DNA of 64,000 bases, taken from NCBI GenBank assembly GCA_017621455.1, contig JAGATC010000004.1, positions 1 to 64,000 of the forward strand. The letters run 5' to 3'. Shown in pieces: positions 52,673 to 62,489 of this stretch. The stretch comes from Alistipes sp. Lineage in GTDB: Bacteria; Bacteroidota; Bacteroidia; Bacteroidales; Rikenellaceae. A program made the position numbers and the translations under genes. The notes under the pieces were generated by a model. That model was given only the letters and a program-made list of their open reading frames with translations, was not told the DNA's origin and searched no databases. How positions within the stretch are numbered: position 1 is the first letter of the stretch; every line of letters begins with the position of its first letter.

Positions 52673-53962
52673 ATGAGTACAAAGAAAAACAGTAACGTGT
52701 TGGCCATCATCGTGATGATTCTACTCTTCGGAATGATCTCGTTTGTAACCAACTTGGCTTCGCCCATGGGTGATGTCCTCAAGCACCAGTTCGACGTAGC
52801 TAACTGGATGGGTACCCTTGGTGTATTTGCCAACTTTATTGCCTACGCTTGTATGGGTATACCCGCGGGTAACCTCCTCCAGAAGCGTGGCTACAAATTT
52901 ACAGCCTTGGCTGCCGTAGCTGTAGGTTTCACAGGCGTTGGCGTGCAGACTATCGCAGGTCTGTTGGAGGGCAATGTAGCATTTGGTGTATATCTGCTTG
53001 GTGCCTTTATCGCAGGTTTCTCAATGTGTATGCTTAACATTGTGGTTAACCCCATGCTTAACAAGCTTGCAGGTGGTGGTAACCGTGGTAACCAGCTTCT
53101 TCAGGTTGGTGGCTCTTTTAACTCATTCATGGGTACTGCCGTAATCTTCCTTTCGGGTATCTTTGTACCGGATGTTTTAAAGGCTAAGATTAGCCAGGTG
53201 TTCCCATTGATGTACATTGCATTGGCAATCTTCGCATTGGCATTTGTGGTTATCCTCTTGACTAATATTCCTGAGAATGAGAATCTTGGTGAGGTTAAGC
53301 GCGACAATTCGAAGATTGGTCCTATGTCGTTCCGCCACTTCGTATTGGGCGCTGTTGCCATCTTCATCTATGTAGGTGTTGAGGTTGGTATACCTAATGT
53401 ACTACAGAAGTGGTTGCAGAATGGTGGTCTTGATGTAGAGACTGGTGCTGAGGGTATTGCTGCAACGGTGGCTGCTACCTACTGGTTGCTTATGTTCTTT
53501 GGTCGTCTGTTGGGCGCTGCTCTCGGTGCTAAGGTATCAGCTAAGGCGATGCTTTCGGCTGTATCTATCTTAGGTCTTGTTTTGGTTCTTGGTGCAATCT
53601 TCCTCGACCCATCCATTACTGTTAATCTCCCTGTATTCAAGGGTACTGCAGGCTTCGGTATGGCTCTTGTGCCTATCAATGCAGCATTGTTGGTATTGTG
53701 TGGCTTGTGCACATCGGTTATGTGGGGCGGTATCTTTAACCTCGCTGTTGAGGGCTTGGGTCGCTATACCGAGCGCGCTTCGGGTATCTTTATGGCACTC
53801 GTTTGCGGTGGAGGTATCCTCCCATTGTTGCAGAACGGTATCGTTGACTGGACAGGCAACTACCTTGTAAGCTACTGGGTAATCGTTGCAGGTCTCGCTT
53901 ACTTGCTCTTCTATGCGCTGGTAGGCTCGAAGAACGTGAACAAGGATATCAAGACCGAGTAA
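52673..53962 (+). CDS. FHS-type sugar MFS transporter
   Basis: 429 aa, 12 membrane helices. GMISFVTNLASPMGDVLKH and NPMLNKLAGG with GSFNSFMGT are like FucP-type (FHS) transporters of fucose, glucose/galactose or mannose. Codon choice is T-richer at third positions (GGT, GTT, TTG) than in both neighbours, which suggests high expression or a different history. A GH5 mannanase-like gene and a decayed DUF1349 gene lie next door, hinting at mannose or manno-oligosaccharide uptake. Confidence 0.88.
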   Translation: MSTKKNSNVLAIIVMILLFGMISFVTNLASPMGDVLKHQFDVANWMGTLGVFANFIAYACMGIPAGNLLQKRGYKFTALAAVAVGFTGVGVQTIAGLLEGNVAFGVYLLGAFIAGFSMCMLNIVVNPMLNKLAGGGNRGNQLLQVGGSFNSFMGTAVIFLSGIFVPDVLKAKISQVFPLMYIALAIFALAFVVILLTNIPENENLGEVKRDNSKIGPMSFRHFVLGAVAIFIYVGVEVGIPNVLQKWLQNGGLDVETGAEGIAATVAATYWLLMFFGRLLGAALGAKVSAKAMLSAVSILGLVLVLGAIFLDPSITVNLPVFKGTAGFGMALVPINAALLVLCGLCTSVMWGGIFNLAVEGLGRYTERASGIFMALVCGGGILPLLQNGIVDWTGNYLVSYWVIVAGLAYLLFYALVGSKNVNKDIKTE

Positions 53963-53985
53963 CACTGTTACTATCATAAAACGAA

Positions 53986-54019
53986 TATGGGGTTGACCGA
54001 AGTCAACCCCATACTTTTT
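53986..54019 (+). terminator. Terminator after the MFS transporter
   Basis: Perfect 12-bp stem TATGGGGTTGAC (53986-53997) / GTCAACCCCATA (54002-54013), then CTTTTTA. Confidence 0.93.
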
Positions 54020-54034
54020 ATATGGTTATTTTGC

Positions 54035-54295
54035 TTAGTTGGACTTGTTCTTCTCGAGCCACTCCAAGCGACGCTGGTCGGGCAGGTGCTTAATAGAAAA
54101 CTCCTCGAACGTCGCCTTAAAGCCATAGTGCGAGATACGCCAGTAGTCGCTCTGAGGCGTGACGTCCATTGTAAGCGTATTGCCCTCTATCACCCAACTA
54201 TCAGGCTCATTAAACTACTGCATTCTGTCGAGACTCTGTGCCGAGAGGGTGGTGGCACAGAAGATGAATGCAAAGGCACATATTACTCTTTTTAT
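54035..54295 (-). pseudogene. Decayed DUF1349 gene
   Basis: A minus-strand frame of 87 codons reads as a signal peptide (KRVICAFAFIFCATTLSAQ), then SLDRMQ-stop-FNEPDSWVIEG, TPQSDYWRISHYGF, and finally ATFEEFSIKHLPDQRRLEW. This is the start and end of a DUF1349 protein (normally ~200 aa) joined in frame, with the middle ~110 residues gone. The start codon is ATA (54293-54295) and TAG (54215-54217) stands where the family has Trp (TGG). Three lesions, so dead. It lies just after the GH5 gene on the same strand. Confidence 0.85.
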
Positions 54296-54353
54296 ATCAA
54301 CAAATAGGGGGAATTTATCTTATATATTACCATTGCCGACTACATGTTGCCGA

Positions 54354-55688
54354 CTATAAGTTGCCGAGCTTTTTGTTGGTCTCGCGGATGATGGTGAGGG
54401 TAGACTCATCCTCTACGAATATCGAGTTCAGGCCCTGCTGCTCCTGTGCGGGGTCACCCGTATAGTCATCTCCCTTAGCCCAGTACTCATGATCCTCGAC
54501 ATGGGTTACGGCATAACCACCCCAACTCCAGAAGTTACAGCCGGCAAATACGTCGTTCTGCTCACGCGCCTTGACAATAAGGTCGAATACGAACGCGTAG
54601 TACATATCGCGGCAAACGACGGGGCTACCCTTGTGGAAATCGAGGTTGTCGCGAGGCATGCCAAACTCCTCAACTACAACAGGTTTGCCTATCTTGCGAC
54701 CAAGCTCGAGGTGCATGTTGATATACTCTTCGGTATTCTCGCACGACTGCTGCAAATCCTCGCGCATGTGGTCGCCGCGGAGCCACCTCCAGTTGTAGGG
54801 CCATACGTGGCAGTTGACGTACGAAATCTCGTCGATAGCGTGAATACGCTCGCATAAGTCCATATCCCACTCACAGCCATAGTAACCCTCCGAGCCTGTC
54901 GAGATCATATGGTTGGGGTCGAGCGAACGGATGAGCTTCGCACTCTCCTCTATCCACTCAGCAAAAGCCTCCTTATTATCAACCTCCTTAGAGCTAAAGG
55001 CACGAGGCTCATTTGATATCTGCCATGAGAAGATGGCAGGGTCGTCTATATACTTTACACCCGTATAGCGGTTCGTACGCGACACGATGTAGCGTACGTG
55101 GTCGTAGAAGATCTCCTTAGCACGCTCGTTGCGCACAAACTCTCCAGCAAAAGTGTTGTACGAGAACCAGCCATCGACTCTCGGCACAAGCACAGGCTCG
55201 TTGTTTGCCCATGCCACATACTGCGTATATCCACCGCTCCACTCCCAGGCGTTGTTGAAGTATAGCACAGCGGTCATGTCGCGCTTACCCAACTCCATCA
55301 TCAAAAAGTCCAAGCCAGCCAACACATCATCGTTGTAAACACCAGGCTCGGGTTGAAGGTTTGGCTCAATCTTTCCGAGTAGTCCATTCTCACCCTCGCC
55401 ACCTACCAAGATGCGCAGATTATCAATGCCTTGGCTCTTCATAAAGTCGAGCTCCTTGCACAAGCGCTCACGATTTCCGCCCTCGCCTTCTGAACCAAGA
55501 ATTGCTCCATACCAGAAGTTGGTACCCACGAAGTAGTAGGGCTCACCATCGCGCATAAACTGACCATCCTCAACCGTGATAAAACTTGCCTTCTCATCGA
55601 CCTTATCGTTAGGTTGCGAAGCACAACCTACGGCCAAAATCGCCACCGCCATCAGGGCAGCAAAACAGACCTGCTGAAATCTCTTCAT
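54354..55688 (-). CDS. GH5 endo-mannanase-like lipoprotein
   Basis: 444 aa from the ATG at 55688 (MKRFQQVC; lipobox LAVGC), 33 bases inside the longest frame. GH5 (subfamily 7-like) features: FVGTNFWYGAILGS, acid/base Glu227 in SWQISNEP, CHVWPYNW, nucleophile Glu341 in VVVEEFGMPRD, and CNFWSWGG. Expected to cut beta-1,4-mannan, from the surface or periplasm. The gene downstream is a dead DUF1349; the convergent gene beyond is an FHS transporter. No SusCD pair is near. Confidence 0.9.
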   Translation of the reverse strand: MKRFQQVCFAALMAVAILAVGCASQPNDKVDEKASFITVEDGQFMRDGEPYYFVGTNFWYGAILGSEGEGGNRERLCKELDFMKSQGIDNLRILVGGEGENGLLGKIEPNLQPEPGVYNDDVLAGLDFLMMELGKRDMTAVLYFNNAWEWSGGYTQYVAWANNEPVLVPRVDGWFSYNTFAGEFVRNERAKEIFYDHVRYIVSRTNRYTGVKYIDDPAIFSWQISNEPRAFSSKEVDNKEAFAEWIEESAKLIRSLDPNHMISTGSEGYYGCEWDMDLCERIHAIDEISYVNCHVWPYNWRWLRGDHMREDLQQSCENTEEYINMHLELGRKIGKPVVVEEFGMPRDNLDFHKGSPVVCRDMYYAFVFDLIVKAREQNDVFAGCNFWSWGGYAVTHVEDHEYWAKGDDYTGDPAQEQQGLNSIFVEDESTLTIIRETNKKLGNL

Positions 55689-55783
55689 CGTATAAAAATT
55701 TTCGGTTTTATGTAATTTCAAATTGACTTCGATAATTTTTTACAAACATACACAAAATTTTTGAAAAATTCTCGCTTTTTACA

Positions 55784-55815
55784 TTTGTAAAATTAGTTGA
55801 TGTTATGTATTTTTG
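55784..55815 (+). promoter_or_regulatory. Promoter of the murG-led cluster
   Basis: TTTG (55784-55787), 20 bases, TATTTTTG (55808-55815). Predicted start near 55822, giving a leader of about 110 bases. A minus-strand TATGTTTG (55743-55750) nearby probably serves the GH5 gene. Confidence 0.7.
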
Positions 55816-55931
55816 TAGGGAGAAATTGCGTCATTGTTCTCCTCATGCCCGCATGACGAATGCAACGTATTGATTATTAAATACATACATCGCAATACTG
55901 GCGCAAATTACAATATCGCAACAGAACAAGA

Positions 55932-57047
55932 ATGAAACGAATAATACTATCCGGCGGAGGAACCGGCGGACATATATATCCGGCAGTTGCCGTAGCTGAG
56001 GCATTGAAGCGCAAATATGGCGAGGATGTAGAGCTACTTTTTGTTGGTGCCGAAGGCAAAATGGAGATGGAGAAGGTGCCCGCCTTGGGCTACCGTATAG
56101 AGGGTCTTCCCGTGGCGGGACTACAGCGCAAATTTTCGTTTGCCAACTTTGCACTACCCTTCAAGGTGGCAGCAAGCGTACGCCGCGCTAAGAAGATAAT
56201 CCGCGACTTCGATGCAGACATCGTCGTGGGCTTCGGAGGCTATGCCTCGGCGCCAGTACTCTGGGCAGCACAGCATCTCGGCATCCCCACCATCATCCAG
56301 GAGCAGAACTCCTATGCAGGCCTCACCAACAAGCTGCTCTCGAAGCGTGCCAAGCGCATATGCGTGTCGTACGACAAGATGGAGCGCTTCTTCCCTGCCG
56401 AGCGCATAGTGATGACGGGCAATCCGCTACGTGGTCGCTTCTCGGCAGAGGGTGGCAACCGCAGCGAGGCTCTCGCCTACTATGGCTTCAACGACACCAT
56501 GCCCGTGGTATTGGTCGTAGGTGGCTCACTCGGCACACGCACCCTAAACGAGATGATGAAGGCGTGGATACTCACCCTCAACGGTGAGGCTCCCGTACAG
56601 GTGATATGGCAGACAGGCAAGTTCTACGAGCGCGAGATGCAGGAGTTCCTTGCGGCACACCCCACCAAAAACATCTGGCAGGGGGCCTTTATCGACCGCA
56701 TGGACTACGCCTATGCTGCAGCCAACGTGGTGCTCTCGCGCAGTGGCGCCTGCACCGTATCGGAGCTATGCCTTGTGGCTAAGCCCACAATATTTGTCCC
56801 CTCGCCCAACGTCTCGGAGGATCACCAGACAAAGAACGCCATGGCACTCGTAGAGAAGGGTGCGGCAGAGATTGTGCGTGACAGCGAGGCCGTGGAGCGT
56901 GGCATGCGCGAGGCCGTGGCACTCGCCAATGATGAGGAGCGCTTAGCGAGACTTGCGGCAAACATCGCAAAGCTCGCCATAGCCGACTCTGCCGACCGTG
57001 TGGTAAGTGAGATAGCTGCCGAGATAGCTAAAACGACGAAGGGCTAA
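55932..57047 (+). CDS. murG: UDP-GlcNAc:lipid I GlcNAc transferase
   Basis: 371 aa. SGGGTGGHIYPAVAVAEAL, GFGGYASAPVLWAA, EQNSYAGLTNKLLSK and VLSRSGACTVSELC are the MurG motifs. Makes lipid II on the inner face of the membrane. First gene of this dcw fragment; 30 bases before murC. Confidence 0.97.
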   Translation: MKRIILSGGGTGGHIYPAVAVAEALKRKYGEDVELLFVGAEGKMEMEKVPALGYRIEGLPVAGLQRKFSFANFALPFKVAASVRRAKKIIRDFDADIVVGFGGYASAPVLWAAQHLGIPTIIQEQNSYAGLTNKLLSKRAKRICVSYDKMERFFPAERIVMTGNPLRGRFSAEGGNRSEALAYYGFNDTMPVVLVVGGSLGTRTLNEMMKAWILTLNGEAPVQVIWQTGKFYEREMQEFLAAHPTKNIWQGAFIDRMDYAYAAANVVLSRSGACTVSELCLVAKPTIFVPSPNVSEDHQTKNAMALVEKGAAEIVRDSEAVERGMREAVALANDEERLARLAANIAKLAIADSADRVVSEIAAEIAKTTKG

Positions 57048-57077
57048 AACGACAAAGCACTAAAACGGCAAGGTAGT

Positions 57078-58472
57078 ATGGAGACCAGACGTAATTACGC
57101 GAAAGTATACTTTCTTGGAATTGGAGGCATCGGCATGAGCGCCCTTGCGCGCTACTACATGCACGAAGGTTGCCGCGTGGCGGGCTACGACCGCACCGAG
57201 ACACCCCTAACGCGTGCCTTAGCAGAGGAAGGTGCCATCATCCACTACGAGGATGACCCAGAGCTTATCCCCGAGGATATGCGCAACGCCGAAGATACTA
57301 TTGTGGTGCTCACGCCCGCCATACCCGCCGACCATAAGGAGTGGGCGTGGCTGCGCGACAATGGCTTCCACATCGAGAAGCGCTCGCAGATGCTCGGACA
57401 CCTCTCCGAGGGTAAGCTCTGCATGGCCGTAGCGGGCACACACGGCAAGACAACAACCTCGACACTTGCAGCGTGGCTAAACCACACCGCAGCAAAGGAG
57501 GGAAGTGCCATACTTGGAGGCATCTCGCGCAACTTCAACTCTAACCTCTCGTTAGGCGAGGGTCGCAGATTGGTTGTCGAGGCTGACGAGTACGACCGCT
57601 CATTCTTGCGACTATACCCCGACGTTGCCGTCATCACAGCAACCGATGCCGACCACCTCGACATCTACGGCACGGCAGAGGTGATGAAGGAGGCATTCGA
57701 GGAGTTTGCCTCGCAGATTAAACCTGGAGGTGCGCTAATCCTGAAACAGGGTGTCGAGATGAAGTTCGACACCACGGAGCGTAACCTCTACCGCTACTCA
57801 TGCGACTGTGGTGGCGACTTCCATGCCGAGAATATATCCTTAATTGAGGGCGGTCACTATCGCTACGACATCGTTACTCCCAACAGCCGCATCCAGGGTT
57901 GCCGCTTAGGCATCCTCGGCAAGGTACACATCGAAAACTCCATCGCTGCCGTAGCCATGCTATGGGTAGCAGCAAAGTTGGAGGGCAAGGAGTTAGACCG
58001 CAAGGCTATAGCCGAGGCGCTCGATAGTTTCGAGGGTGTAAAGCGCCGCATGGAGGTATACATCAACACTCCGAAGCAGGTCTACATCGACGACTATGCC
58101 CACCACCCCGAGGAGTTGCGCGCTACGATAGAGTCGCTGCGCGGCATCTTCCCCGGTCGTAGGCTCTTGGCGATATTCCAGCCTCACCTCTACACCCGCA
58201 CGCGCGACTTCGCAGCGGAGTTCTCGGAGGTGCTGTCGCTTACGGACGAGGTGATTATGGTGCCCATCTACCCTGCTCGCGAGCTACCCATCGAGGGAGT
58301 CACGTCGGAGATGATTGGCCGCAACCTCACCACAAAGTGGCAGCTTGTGGAGCGCGAGGAGCTTGCTGCAACGCTCCGAACAATGGATACAGATGTGGTG
58401 GTAACGTTCGGTGCAGGTAACATCGACGCCTACTGTGGCGCGATATACGAAGTTTTGAAAACAAAGATGTAG
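57078..58472 (+). CDS. murC: UDP-N-acetylmuramate-L-alanine ligase
   Basis: 464 aa. GIGGIGMSALARYYMHEG at the N-terminus, ATP loop AGTHGKTTTSTLAAW, VEADEYDRSFL, DDYAHHPEEL and FQPHLYTRTRDFAAEF. Adds L-Ala to UDP-MurNAc. Its TAG is followed directly by the ATG of ftsQ. Confidence 0.98.
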   Translation: METRRNYAKVYFLGIGGIGMSALARYYMHEGCRVAGYDRTETPLTRALAEEGAIIHYEDDPELIPEDMRNAEDTIVVLTPAIPADHKEWAWLRDNGFHIEKRSQMLGHLSEGKLCMAVAGTHGKTTTSTLAAWLNHTAAKEGSAILGGISRNFNSNLSLGEGRRLVVEADEYDRSFLRLYPDVAVITATDADHLDIYGTAEVMKEAFEEFASQIKPGGALILKQGVEMKFDTTERNLYRYSCDCGGDFHAENISLIEGGHYRYDIVTPNSRIQGCRLGILGKVHIENSIAAVAMLWVAAKLEGKELDRKAIAEALDSFEGVKRRMEVYINTPKQVYIDDYAHHPEELRATIESLRGIFPGRRLLAIFQPHLYTRTRDFAAEFSEVLSLTDEVIMVPIYPARELPIEGVTSEMIGRNLTTKWQLVEREELAATLRTMDTDVVVTFGAGNIDAYCGAIYEVLKTKM

Positions 58473-59591
58473 ATGGCAAGTGAGGTGACACATAATGTGG
58501 TTAAATTCGTGGGCTACGGCGTGGTGCTCGCGGCAATCGTTGCCGTGGTGGTATGGGCCGAGGTGCTCACGCGAGAACACCGCACCTCACACCCCGTCGA
58601 GAGTCTCGAGATAAACATCTCGGGAGGGGGTACATATCGCTTGGCGGATGCCAATAGTTTGGAGCAGTGGATTAGGGAGCATGGCATCTACACCGATAGC
58701 ATGACCCTCGGCGAGCTAAGCATTGGAGAGCTCGAGCGCACGGTACTAAACCATAGTGCTGTGGCCAGTGCCAATGCCCATGTCGACTATATGGGACATG
58801 CTGTGCTGGATGTCGAGCTACGTGAGCCTATGGCGCGCCTGCGCATCGATGGCTACGACATGTACATCACCGAGGATGGCTTCCTGCTCTCGACCGTGGC
58901 AGACCGCACGGCGCCCGTGCCAGTAATCACCGGAGACTACACCCCGATATTTGGTCCGCAGTATGCAGGCTATGCCTCGGATGTTGCCCGCGACTCTATC
59001 GCCACGCTCGACAGAGTTATCCAAGAGCTTGAGGATGCTAAGCTACCACACTACCGTTCACTCGACGCCAACGACAGCGCGTTGCGCGAGGCCCTCAGCG
59101 AGAGTGTGTCGAAGGGGTTGTTTATGTCGGATGCAGAGTATAGCGTGCTTGTGGGCGACTTAGAGAGGCGTAAGACAGCGGCACGCGAGAACCACGCCGC
59201 TCAGAAGCGTAGCATCGAGGCCGAGATTGCCATGCTCACCGAGCAGCAACAGCAGGCACGCATCAAGCAGCGTAACCTTCGTAGCGCCAATGCCGACTTC
59301 GAGGCGCTCATCGCGTTCCTAAAGGACGTTGAGCACAGCACCTACTGGCGCGACGAGGTGGTGCAGTTGATGCTGACAGGCGGGAGCAGCGACGCTGAGA
59401 GCTACCAGAGCATGGAGATAAGTTTCATACCGCGCCGTGGGCGCTTCGTTGTCGACCTCGGCACAGCCACCGAGCTCGATAGTAAGCTCTCGAATCTCTA
59501 TCGTTTCTACACCAACGGACTCGATAAGATTGGCTGGGACAAATACAGCAACATAAGCCTCCGCTACCATGGCCAGGTAGTATGTCGCTAA
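58473..59591 (+). CDS. ftsQ: FtsQ-like cell division protein with coiled-coil insertion
   Basis: 372 aa, about 100 more than usual in the phylum. One membrane helix (~12-32), a POTRA-like part (~45-95, LEINISGGGTYRLAD), and the FtsQ beta domain (NAHVDYMGHAVLDVELREPMARL, DGFLLST). Residues ~180-285 are an insertion rich in Glu, Gln, Arg and Ala (EIAMLTEQQQQARIKQRN) likely to be a coiled coil, before the C-terminal part (YWRDEVVQLM, FVVDLGTATELDSKL). Called ftsQ from position between murC and ftsA and from the domain order. Confidence 0.85.
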   Translation: MASEVTHNVVKFVGYGVVLAAIVAVVVWAEVLTREHRTSHPVESLEINISGGGTYRLADANSLEQWIREHGIYTDSMTLGELSIGELERTVLNHSAVASANAHVDYMGHAVLDVELREPMARLRIDGYDMYITEDGFLLSTVADRTAPVPVITGDYTPIFGPQYAGYASDVARDSIATLDRVIQELEDAKLPHYRSLDANDSALREALSESVSKGLFMSDAEYSVLVGDLERRKTAARENHAAQKRSIEAEIAMLTEQQQQARIKQRNLRSANADFEALIAFLKDVEHSTYWRDEVVQLMLTGGSSDAESYQSMEISFIPRRGRFVVDLGTATELDSKLSNLYRFYTNGLDKIGWDKYSNISLRYHGQVVCR

Positions 59592-59633
59592 GCTAAACAC
59601 TATGAAAAAATAGAGTAAAAACACAATAACACA

Positions 59634-61076
59634 ATGAAAGAGAGACAAATTGTAGCCATTGACGTAGGTTCGTCAAATGTGGTTATCGCCGTAGGAGCGA
59701 TTGAGGATGATGGCAGAGTAAACATCAAGGGTATCGCGTCGGAGCCTGTATCGGGCATCGACTCTGGACGTGTCGAGAATAGCGAGACTGCGGGTCGTGC
59801 TGTGCGTGCTGCCAAGGAGCGCATCGAGCAGGAGCTAAACATCAAGATTACGGAGGCTTACGCAGGTCTCTCGGGCGACTATATCCGCTGCGTACAGGTT
59901 ACCGACTATGTCTATGTTCAGGATGAGTTGGGCAATGGTAGCAACCAGATTACTCAGCGCGATGTAGATGACCTCGACCGCCGCATGCAGAGCGTGAAGC
60001 TCCCCGACGACCGCGAGGAGATACTCTCTAAGGAGGCCATCCGCTACACCATCGACGACAAGGTCGTGGATGAGCCCGTGGGCGCCTATGGTCATGTACT
60101 CTCGGCCACCTACAACTTTATCCTCACCGACCGCAGTATGCGCGACCGCCTCAACCAGTGTCTAATGAATCAGGGCATTAAGGTTAAGGAGTTTGTGCCC
60201 AATGCTGCCATCACGCACCTCTCGGTGGCTACCGACGAGGATATTGAGGAGGGTGTTGTTGTTGTCGACCTTGGTGGTGGCGTCACAGACGTGTCGGTGT
60301 TGCTACGCAGCAAGCTACGTCACATAGCATCTATCCCCGTAGGTGCCGACTCCATAAACAACGACATCCGCTCGTATGGCATCCCTGCCAACTACATCGA
60401 GAACCTAAAGCGCCGCTATGGCTCGGCTGTTGCAGAGCTCGCCACGGACGATAGAATCGTCTTCCAGTCGGCACGCCGCGGTGTACCTAAGAGCATCCTA
60501 CGCCACAACCTCGCCACAGTAATCGAGGCGCGTCTTAAGGAGATTGCCGAGTGGGTACGTCGCGAGATTAAGGAGGCTGGTTGCGGTCCTAAGTTCTCAC
60601 CCATCCTTCTCATCACAGGTGGTGGCGCCGAGATGCAGAATATCGAGACCCTCTTCTCACGTGAGCTGGGCATAGATGAGGTACGCGCCGTATATCCCGA
60701 GTATGGCTTCACGGAGAATATGACCGACTATATCTCAACATCGGCATACGCTACCGTGGCATCGCTCCTGCTGTTTGGAGCACGCCGTGGCAGTTGCTCG
60801 GTAGCTACAGGCATCAACCGTAGTGTTACAACACCTCCACGACGCGAGGAGGCTCCCAAGCCTGCGGTGGTTAACACCCCTGTAACGCCAGCTAAGGAGA
60901 CCCCTGCCAACGACAATGAGGTTGAGAAGAGGAGATCACCCGCAGAGGAGGAGAACATCTTCGACACTGGCAACAACGATGGCGGCAAGAAGCCAAGCAT
61001 TTGGGAGCGATTGCAGAACAAGGTGTCGGATTGGGGCAACTCGTTTGCAGGTAAGGACCAGGATTCAGACTTCTAA
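59634..61076 (+). CDS. ftsA: Cell division actin-like protein FtsA
   Basis: 480 aa. VAIDVGSSNVVIAVGA (phosphate 1), SHS2 1C domain (~85-165), VVVDLGGGVTDVSVL (phosphate 2), ILLITGGGAEMQNIE (adenosine). The C-terminal ~80 residues are a Pro/Glu/Asn-rich linker (TPVTPAKETPAND) ending in an amphipathic helix, IWERLQNKVSDWGNSF, expected to bind the membrane. Anchors FtsZ. Confidence 0.97.
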   Translation: MKERQIVAIDVGSSNVVIAVGAIEDDGRVNIKGIASEPVSGIDSGRVENSETAGRAVRAAKERIEQELNIKITEAYAGLSGDYIRCVQVTDYVYVQDELGNGSNQITQRDVDDLDRRMQSVKLPDDREEILSKEAIRYTIDDKVVDEPVGAYGHVLSATYNFILTDRSMRDRLNQCLMNQGIKVKEFVPNAAITHLSVATDEDIEEGVVVVDLGGGVTDVSVLLRSKLRHIASIPVGADSINNDIRSYGIPANYIENLKRRYGSAVAELATDDRIVFQSARRGVPKSILRHNLATVIEARLKEIAEWVRREIKEAGCGPKFSPILLITGGGAEMQNIETLFSRELGIDEVRAVYPEYGFTENMTDYISTSAYATVASLLLFGARRGSCSVATGINRSVTTPPRREEAPKPAVVNTPVTPAKETPANDNEVEKRRSPAEEENIFDTGNNDGGKKPSIWERLQNKVSDWGNSFAGKDQDSDF

Positions 61077-61105
61077 TCAAGACTACTCTATAAACATTGC
61101 AGAAT

Positions 61106-62467
61106 ATGGACAACAAGATAAATATGACGGACGATTTGGTTCAGGCTATTGCTGGTGATAACATCTCGACAATCGAGCTCGACTCGGAGTCGAACATTAT
61201 GGTCATCGGCGTTGGTGGCGCCGGTGGTAATGCTGTAAACCACATGTACAAGATGGGGATCACGGGTGTTAACTTCGTGGTATGTAACACCGATGCCAAG
61301 GCGCTGAACAACTGTGACGTAAAGAATAAGGTGCAGATGGGTCCAGGTCTGGGTGCAGGTAACGACCCTAAGCGTGGTAGAGAGCTCGCCATCGAGAGCG
61401 AGGAGCAGCTACGTAGCCTCCTGGAGACCTCGGGCGTGAAGATGCTCTTCATCGCAGCAGGTATGGGTGGTGGTACTGGTACGGGTGCTTCGCCTGTTAT
61501 TGCCAAGCTCGCCCACGACCTTGGCGTGCTTACCGTAGCCGTAGTTACCATGCCCTTCCGTATAGAGGGCCCCAGCCGCTATACCAGCGCTGTCGACGGT
61601 GTGAAGGAGCTTAACCAGTGGGTGGACTCGCTGCTTATCATCGACAACGAGCGTCTGCGCGCACTCTACGGCAAGCTACCTCTTAAGGAGGCATTTGGCA
61701 AGGCCGACGACGTGCTCGGCATGGCTACGAAGGGTATCGCGGAGCTTATCACCGTGGAGGTGGCCCTCGTACGTGTCGACTTCGCCGATGTGGAGAAGGT
61801 TATGCGCAACAGCGGCCGCACCCACATGTCGGTGGTTAAGGCTACAGGCGAAAACCGCGCACTCGAGGTTGCTGAGGGAGCGCTCACATCATCACTCTTG
61901 GACGACAACAACATCGCTGGCGCTAAGGAGATTCTTCTAAACTTTGCCGTCTCTAACCTCGACAACATCTCTCAGGACGACATCTCGTTGGCCATGGAGT
62001 ATGTCCAGAAGCACGCAGGCTATGTTGACGAGAATGGCGTTAAGCAGGATGCCGACATCATCTGGGGTGCCTGCGAGAAGCCCTCTCTCGGAGATGACGA
62101 GCTGGAGTTGGTACTTGTAGCAACACGCTTCTCTGATGGCACAACACTCAATATCGAGCAGACATATACCAGCACCGATAGCCCCTTCACGCCACACATC
62201 GAGGAGCCCAAGCGCCCCGAGGTGGTAGAGAAGCCCGAGCAGCGCGAAAAGCGCGAGCTAAACATCCCTCGCGAGAATGTGACCATCACACCTCAGCAGG
62301 ATAAGTATCGCCAGGTATCGCTCCAGAAGCGCGAGCCAGCATACGTGCGCCAGCGCTCACAATTTGAGGTTGAGAGCGAGTCGCAGCCCAGCACTAAATA
62401 CCAGCATCAGGCACCTGTGCAGGAGGATGATGTTAAGCCTGCCGACAACAACAGCATGCTTTTCTAA
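61106..62467 (+). CDS. ftsZ: Cell division tubulin FtsZ
   Basis: 453 aa from the ATG at 61106 (MDNKINMTDD); a TTG lies three codons earlier. GTP sites GVGGAGGNAVNHMY and AGMGGGTGTGASPVIA, T7-type NxDxxD region NERLRALYG. A ~110-residue linker and a C-terminal end PADNNSMLF follow. Forms the division ring; ends the dcw fragment proper. Confidence 0.98.
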   Translation: MDNKINMTDDLVQAIAGDNISTIELDSESNIMVIGVGGAGGNAVNHMYKMGITGVNFVVCNTDAKALNNCDVKNKVQMGPGLGAGNDPKRGRELAIESEEQLRSLLETSGVKMLFIAAGMGGGTGTGASPVIAKLAHDLGVLTVAVVTMPFRIEGPSRYTSAVDGVKELNQWVDSLLIIDNERLRALYGKLPLKEAFGKADDVLGMATKGIAELITVEVALVRVDFADVEKVMRNSGRTHMSVVKATGENRALEVAEGALTSSLLDDNNIAGAKEILLNFAVSNLDNISQDDISLAMEYVQKHAGYVDENGVKQDADIIWGACEKPSLGDDELELVLVATRFSDGTTLNIEQTYTSTDSPFTPHIEEPKRPEVVEKPEQREKRELNIPRENVTITPQQDKYRQVSLQKREPAYVRQRSQFEVESESQPSTKYQHQAPVQEDDVKPADNNSMLF

Positions 62468-62489
62468 GTGACTAACAGACAACGCATAA

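Noticed and set aside
53987..54307. 106-codon plus-strand frame after the transporter
   Set aside because: It begins inside the transporter's terminator and is antisense to the recognisable remains of DUF1349.
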